Part shown: positions 6,875 through 10,616 of the stretch, in pieces | Numbering within the stretch: position 1 is the stretch's first letter | How the letters are laid out: every line of letters begins with the position of its first letter | Source: Gammaproteobacteria bacterium UBA6968 | GTDB lineage: Bacteria; Pseudomonadota; Gammaproteobacteria; Pseudomonadales; Azotimanducaceae | Length of the DNA stretch: 10,616 bases | Direction: 5' to 3' | Assembly (NCBI GenBank): GCA_002450255.1 | Contig: DJYW01000176.1 | Location: 1 to 10,616, forward strand | Translations under genes and position numbers: made by a program | The notes under the pieces: generated by a model | What the model was told of the DNA's origin: nothing | The model's input: the letters and a program-made list of their open reading frames with translations, nothing else | Databases searched by the model: none

Positions 6875-7993
6875 CTAACGTCTTGTCTGAACCTGACTTG
6901 AGTCAACCGGGGCGTCGTATTTAGCGGGCTGAGCGCGTCTCGCGAGGCCTGGATCACTCGACGTAAAACGGTAGACACCATCATCAGCCAAACTGCGTTG
7001 CAAGCGGTTCTGGTGCATCAACAAATGCACATGAGCGATGGCTTCGCCCAATGCCATCATCATTTGGCGCGGGTCAAGCTTACGTCGAAACAAAACTGGC
7101 AGAAGAGCTTTCGCGACCTGCGGTTCTTCGCACACTTCTTCAATAGCCAACATGCGATCATTGTGGTGATCGATCAAGTCGCGCAGGCGTGCGCGGACGC
7201 CGTAAAAAGGCAAATTGTGTGCGGGCAAAATAAAGGTGTCGTCCGGTGTCGCAAGGAACCGGTTATGCGATTCCATCCAATCTTTCAGTGGATTGGCGTT
7301 TGGTTCCGACGGATGCACGCTCACGTTAGAGGTAATCACCGGCAGGATTTGATCGCCGGAAAGCATGATTTTCAGAGCGGCGCTATACAGGCAGGCGTGC
7401 TCGGGTGAATGCCCTGAACCCACCTGAATCTGCCAATCATGCTCGCCAATAGTCAGCACCTGGCCGTCGCGTAAGCACTCGAATCCAGCCGGCATGCTTG
7501 GCATGCCCATACTATCGCTTGATCGGGATTCCCACATTTTGGCTAGCTGGTCTAGGTAATCAGCTGGCATGCCGGCACGGGTGTAAAAGGTTTCCCCGAT
7601 CCATCCGGAACGGCTGTTGCCGCCGCCGTTGCTGAAGGCGCGCGCCTGGTAATATTCCCCGCTGGTCATATACAGCGGGCATTTAAAGTGCTCAGTGATC
7701 ATGGCGGCCTGGCCAATATGATCGGGATGCATGTGCGTGCAGATCACGCCGATTACGGGTTTGCTGGCAAAATAGTCGTTGAAGATCTGTCGCCACAGGT
7801 CGCGGACGGCGGTTGAACTGAGGCCCGTATCGACAATCCACCAACCCGCTGTGTCTTCTAGGACATAGAGGTTGATGTGGCTTAGTGAACCGGGCATCGG
7901 CATGGTTAGCCAAAACACACCGCTGGCGACTTCCTGCAGAGTGCCGGGTTGCGGGTGCTCGGAGTAGGGGTACGTTAGTTCTGCGCTGCTCAT
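6875..7993 (-). CDS. MBL-fold metallo-hydrolase
   Basis: A 372-residue metallo-beta-lactamase-fold hydrolase, probably cytosolic and binuclear (Zn or Fe). Metal ligands are all present: THMHPDH (86-92; H87, H89, D91, H92), H195 in GSGHSPEH, D214 in LSGDQ and H259 in LPAHN. The fold begins at residue 20 (EVASGVFWL, then NLYVLED and WWIVDTG). Residues about 265-345 form a helical and probable winged-helix tail, as in the LACTB2-like and glyoxalase II-like branch. Likely substrates are thioesters or other small esters, but the sequence does not say which. The SxHPSEPNxNPLKDWMESHNRF segment (225-246) places it with this hydrolase group rather than with true beta-lactamases. It is divergent from the tandem CoA-transferase gene, which suggests, without proving, a role in acyl-CoA metabolism. 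The ATG lacks a Shine-Dalgarno. Confidence 0.9.
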   Translation of the reverse strand: MSSAELTYPYSEHPQPGTLQEVASGVFWLTMPMPGSLSHINLYVLEDTAGWWIVDTGLSSTAVRDLWRQIFNDYFASKPVIGVICTHMHPDHIGQAAMITEHFKCPLYMTSGEYYQARAFSNGGGNSRSGWIGETFYTRAGMPADYLDQLAKMWESRSSDSMGMPSMPAGFECLRDGQVLTIGEHDWQIQVGSGHSPEHACLYSAALKIMLSGDQILPVITSNVSVHPSEPNANPLKDWMESHNRFLATPDDTFILPAHNLPFYGVRARLRDLIDHHNDRMLAIEEVCEEPQVAKALLPVLFRRKLDPRQMMMALGEAIAHVHLLMHQNRLQRSLADDGVYRFTSSDPGLARRAQPAKYDAPVDSSQVQTRR

Positions 7994-7999
7994 TCAGAT

Positions 8000-8005
8000 A
8001 GTATA
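8000..8005 (-). promoter_or_regulatory. candidate -10 of the MBL-hydrolase gene
   Basis: TATACT on the minus strand ends six bases before the ATG at 7993. If it is a real -10, transcription would start at or next to the ATG and the mRNA would be leaderless, which would fit the missing Shine-Dalgarno. No good -35 is present at 16-18 bases. Confidence 0.25.
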
Positions 8006-8213
8006 ACCACACTGCGCTCAACCTGCTGATGAAATAGGCGGACTGCAGCAACGTGTAGGCAGCGGTAGTCGGTTCTCTTTAACAATCCTAGAAAACAGGC
8101 CCGGTAAATCGGTCCAGAAAACCTACCAAGCCATCACCGTTACTAGCTCAGAGTAAACGTACTTAGCCTTAGCGACGCGATAGGTTCGCTCATTCGGGTC
8201 GCGCGTTGGGTAC

Positions 8214-8243
8214 TTAACGACGGGTGCATAGGGGTGCTATGTT
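8214..8243 (+). promoter_or_regulatory. candidate promoter of the tandem CoA-transferase gene
   Basis: TTAACG (8214-8219, 4 of 6) and TATGTT (8238-8243, 4 of 6) are 18 bases apart, and TGC just before the -10 gives an extended -10 element. A start near 8250 leaves a leader of about 35 bases containing the Shine-Dalgarno. Confidence 0.4.
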
Positions 8244-8255
8244 ATTGCCATAACA
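8240..8255 (+). promoter_or_regulatory. 16-bp inverted repeat over the -10, candidate operator
   Basis: TGTTAT and ATAACA are perfect 6-base arms around TGCC (8246-8249). The repeat overlaps the candidate -10 and the expected start site of the CoA-transferase gene, where a dimeric repressor would block transcription. No regulator gene is in the window. Confidence 0.4.
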
Positions 8256-8273
8256 AGGCAGGGCAATTCGGGC

Positions 8274-8280
8274 GGGGAGG
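8274..8280 (+). promoter_or_regulatory. Shine-Dalgarno of the tandem CoA-transferase gene
   Basis: GGGGAGG ends five bases before the ATG at 8286. It is the strongest ribosome-binding site in the window and fixes this start. Confidence 0.8.
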
Positions 8281-8285
8281 CTAGA

Positions 8286-10565
8286 ATGCAAATACTGCAG
8301 AACATAACCGTGGTTGAGGTGAGTAACGGGCCGTTGGCCGGGTTGACTGGCATGGTGTTGGCAGACTTTGGGGCCAAAGTCATCTGGCTGGAATATGGTG
8401 CAGCGGCCCCTGGTTATCAAATCTGGCAGCGCGGCAAACAGCGCGTAGCCGTTGCCTTACCTGGCGATGCTGATGACATCGCAGACGTCGTAAACACTGC
8501 TGCGGATGTTTTTCTGACTGACTTGGCCACGCCAACTTTGGCTGCCATGGGTTTGGATCAAGGTACGCTTCGGGTTGAACGCCCCGATATGGTCATTGCC
8601 CAGGTATCCGGTTTCGGCGAAGGCAACCCGTATAGTCATTTGGCAGCTAACGGTGATCGAGTGCCCGTGGACGAATCATTGGTGGCTGCCGCGATTGGTC
8701 GTATGAACGTTTTTGAGGGGGTTGCGGATCGGCCTGGTCCGGTTTTCCCAGCCGTCAAGGTCGGCACCCACGGCGCCAGCCAAGCTGCTGCAGCCGGAAT
8801 CGTTGCTCAGTTGATGCGCCGCACCGATAGCGGCCGCGGCGGCTGTGTACGCAGCAGCATCCTGCGCGCATTAACCGCTTACGATTTGGTTAACTTAGGC
8901 GCAAGTCAGATTGACCCATCGCCGCTCCCGGAAATCGATCCGCTGACTCAGATGCCGATGCTGAACTTTCAACCGGTGCAATGCGCCGATGGTAAATGGC
9001 TACAGTTGGGTAATCTGTTGCCGCATTTACAGGCCAATTTTCTGCGCGCGGCGGGCTTAGAAGACATCCTCGATGATCCTGAATTCGATCAGGTGCCTTA
9101 TGCGGAAGACACTCTTGAGCGTTATCGCGAGCGTATTTGCGAACAAATGTTGACCCGCAGCTCGGCTGAGTGGACCGAGCTATTTGTAGCGAACGCAGGC
9201 GTCGCCTCGCACCCCTATCAAACCACTCAGCAAGCGATGCGCGATCCGGATTTGGTTGCCAATGGACACAGTGTGGAAATGGACGGGGTTCTGCAGCTGG
9301 GTGTTTTAGGTCGTTTCGCCGAGACGCCAGGAAAGGTGGGCAAAAAGCCGGTGCAGGAAGTGTTGCGAGATCTCAAGCCAGCACCCGTCGCGCCACCGCC
9401 CTTAAAGGAGCAAGACCCCAGTCTACCGTTGCAAGGCGTGACGGTAGTGGAGGCAGCGGCAATTATCGCTTCGCCGTTGGGCGCATCCATGTTGGCTGAC
9501 CTCGGCGCTCGCGTGATTAAAATCGAACCTTTAGATGGCGACCCGTTCCGAGAAATGGCATTCGGCATCGGCTCAGCACGGTGTAATACAGATAAAGAGA
9601 GTATCGCGCTGAATTTGAAAACACCCGAAGGGCAAGAGATCGCCCAGCAGTTGGTCGCTAAAGCGGATATTTTCATCCATAACTATCGTATCGGCGTACC
9701 GGAACGACTGGGTTTGGATTATGCGACTTTGGCGGCAGTTAACCCGAAGCTGGTTTACCTCGCCGTGGTGGGTTACGGCCCGCTGGGGCCAGGAGCCGTG
9801 CGGCCAGCTACGCATCCTGTGCCCGGTGCTGCACTTGGTGGGGTGATGTACCAGTTTGGCGAATTGCCTGAAACAATCGTCAGTTATGCGGAAAAGAAAG
9901 AGATTAGTCGCAGATTATTCCGCGCTAACGAAGTGAACCCGGATCCGAATACTTCTTTCGTGGTGGCAACAGCCGCCAGCCTGGGTCTTTACGCCGCACG
10001 AGTGCATGGCATAGGTCAACGCATTGATCTTGACATGTTTGGGGCCAATGCCTACGCGAACTTTGATGACTTTGCGGATATGGGTAATGGTTCGCAACGC
10101 CCGGCGATTGATCCGGATCATCTCGGCCTAGGCCCCTACCAGCAGCTCTATCCTTGTGCGGAGGGCTGGTTATACGTGTGCCTGCCGACCGCGAGGGAGC
10201 GACAGATTTTCCATGAGTACGTACCCGAATTTTCGGTTCTAAAACAACGCACGGCGGCGCAATGGGAAACGCTGTTATTAGCGGATGGACTCGGCTGTGT
10301 TCAGGCTGATGTTGATGTCACTGGATTACGCATTCAAGCGGAAAAATTCTTGGGCAGTGAACTGATCGCCGAATTTGAGCACCCTCGCCATGGGGCAGGA
10401 ATTCGTCACGGTGCAATGTCCGATTGGCCCGGCATAGCACGTAGTCTGCAGGGACCATGCGAAATCGGCGATTACACGTTGGACCTATTGGCGGAGTTAG
10501 GCCACGCCGATGCGGAGATCCAGCGCCTGCAAGAAGATGGGATAGTCAAACAGTACGCGCCCTAG
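8286..10565 (+). CDS. tandem-domain CaiB/BaiF (family III) CoA-transferase
   Basis: A 759-residue protein with two CaiB/BaiF domains in one chain. Domain 1 (about 1-365) opens with LQNITVVEVSNGPLAGLTGMVLADFGAKV and has SGRGG (182-186). A proline-rich linker (366-380) leads to domain 2 (about 381-759), which opens with LQGVTVVEAAAIIASPLGASMLADLGARV and has ADIFIHNYR (460-468), LGLDYATLAAVNPKLVYLAVVGYG and DMFGANAYAN (583-592). The family moves CoA between acids through a covalent Asp. Counting back 15 residues from the Leu that precedes the GxG motif gives D553 (NPDPNT) in domain 2 but T161 in domain 1, so only the second active site looks complete. Single members are usually about 400 residues. 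It may transfer CoA or isomerise or racemise an acyl-CoA; the substrate is unknown. It stands alone on the plus strand, divergent from the MBL hydrolase. Confidence 0.92.
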   Translation: MQILQNITVVEVSNGPLAGLTGMVLADFGAKVIWLEYGAAAPGYQIWQRGKQRVAVALPGDADDIADVVNTAADVFLTDLATPTLAAMGLDQGTLRVERPDMVIAQVSGFGEGNPYSHLAANGDRVPVDESLVAAAIGRMNVFEGVADRPGPVFPAVKVGTHGASQAAAAGIVAQLMRRTDSGRGGCVRSSILRALTAYDLVNLGASQIDPSPLPEIDPLTQMPMLNFQPVQCADGKWLQLGNLLPHLQANFLRAAGLEDILDDPEFDQVPYAEDTLERYRERICEQMLTRSSAEWTELFVANAGVASHPYQTTQQAMRDPDLVANGHSVEMDGVLQLGVLGRFAETPGKVGKKPVQEVLRDLKPAPVAPPPLKEQDPSLPLQGVTVVEAAAIIASPLGASMLADLGARVIKIEPLDGDPFREMAFGIGSARCNTDKESIALNLKTPEGQEIAQQLVAKADIFIHNYRIGVPERLGLDYATLAAVNPKLVYLAVVGYGPLGPGAVRPATHPVPGAALGGVMYQFGELPETIVSYAEKKEISRRLFRANEVNPDPNTSFVVATAASLGLYAARVHGIGQRIDLDMFGANAYANFDDFADMGNGSQRPAIDPDHLGLGPYQQLYPCAEGWLYVCLPTARERQIFHEYVPEFSVLKQRTAAQWETLLLADGLGCVQADVDVTGLRIQAEKFLGSELIAEFEHPRHGAGIRHGAMSDWPGIARSLQGPCEIGDYTLDLLAELGHADAEIQRLQEDGIVKQYAP

Positions 10566-10570
10566 ACTCC

Positions 10571-10584
10571 GCTGGAAACCCAGC
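10571..10584 (+). terminator. small hairpin after the CoA-transferase gene
   Basis: GCTGG (10571-10575) and CCAGC (10580-10584) form a 5-bp stem with an AAAC loop, six bases after the stop codon. No T-run follows, so it is at best a weak terminator. Confidence 0.2.
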
Positions 10585-10589
10585 AGGTA

Positions 10590-10616
10590 GCAGAACGCCG
10601 TGGCTTGCTGAACGCC
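10590..10616 (+). repeat. short direct repeat at right edge
   Basis: GCAGAACGCC (10590-10599) and GCTGAACGCC (10607-10616) match at 9 of 10 positions with a 17-base period. The second copy touches the window end, so whether more copies follow cannot be seen. Confidence 0.3.

Noticed and set aside
7692..8051. 119-codon minus-strand frame overlapping the start of the MBL gene
   Set aside because: It is an out-of-frame shadow of the metal-binding domain coding sequence.
8090..8122. Two AGAAAAC heptamers 26 bases apart in the divergent gap
   Set aside because: Too short to distinguish from chance and not placed against a promoter.

Overview
The window looks like bacterial chromosome. It is compact and moderately G+C rich by eye, with overlapping genes, Shine-Dalgarno sites and only short gaps. 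The protein families (bacterial-type mevalonate enzymes, a GatA-like amidase, a tandem CaiB/BaiF CoA-transferase, a small GFLPVLGFWM-type membrane protein) suggest a proteobacterium, perhaps an environmental gammaproteobacterium. That placement is inference. I see no tRNA, rRNA, CRISPR array, transposase, integrase or phage gene.

Left block, minus strand, 4437 down to 203: a tight lower mevalonate operon of three overlapping genes, transcribed mvaD, then mvaK2, then a fused HMG-CoA reductase-mevalonate kinase. Together they encode all four steps from HMG-CoA to isopentenyl diphosphate: HMG-CoA to mevalonate to 5-phosphomevalonate (fusion protein), to 5-diphosphomevalonate (MvaK2), to IPP (MvaD). 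HMG-CoA synthase, acetoacetyl-CoA thiolase and IPP isomerase are not in the window. The reductase-kinase fusion is the most unusual item. The gap upstream of mvaD holds a candidate promoter whose -10 lies inside an inverted repeat.

Middle block, minus strand, 7993 down to 4596: an MBL-fold metallo-hydrolase, a 92-residue two-helix membrane protein and an amidase-signature hydrolase. They share a strand but are separated by gaps of 195 and 350 bases. The 195-base gap holds two perfect 14-bp palindromes with centres 23 bp apart.

Right block, plus strand, 8286 to 10565: a 759-residue protein made of two CaiB/BaiF (family III) CoA-transferase domains, divergent from the MBL gene. Domain spacing places the catalytic Asp in the second domain (D553) but a Thr (T161) in the first. 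Its promoter region has a good Shine-Dalgarno, a plausible extended -10 promoter and a 16-bp inverted repeat overlapping the -10.

The amidase, MBL hydrolase and CoA-transferase could act together in acyl-CoA or amide catabolism, but nothing in the sequence proves this or ties them to the mevalonate operon.
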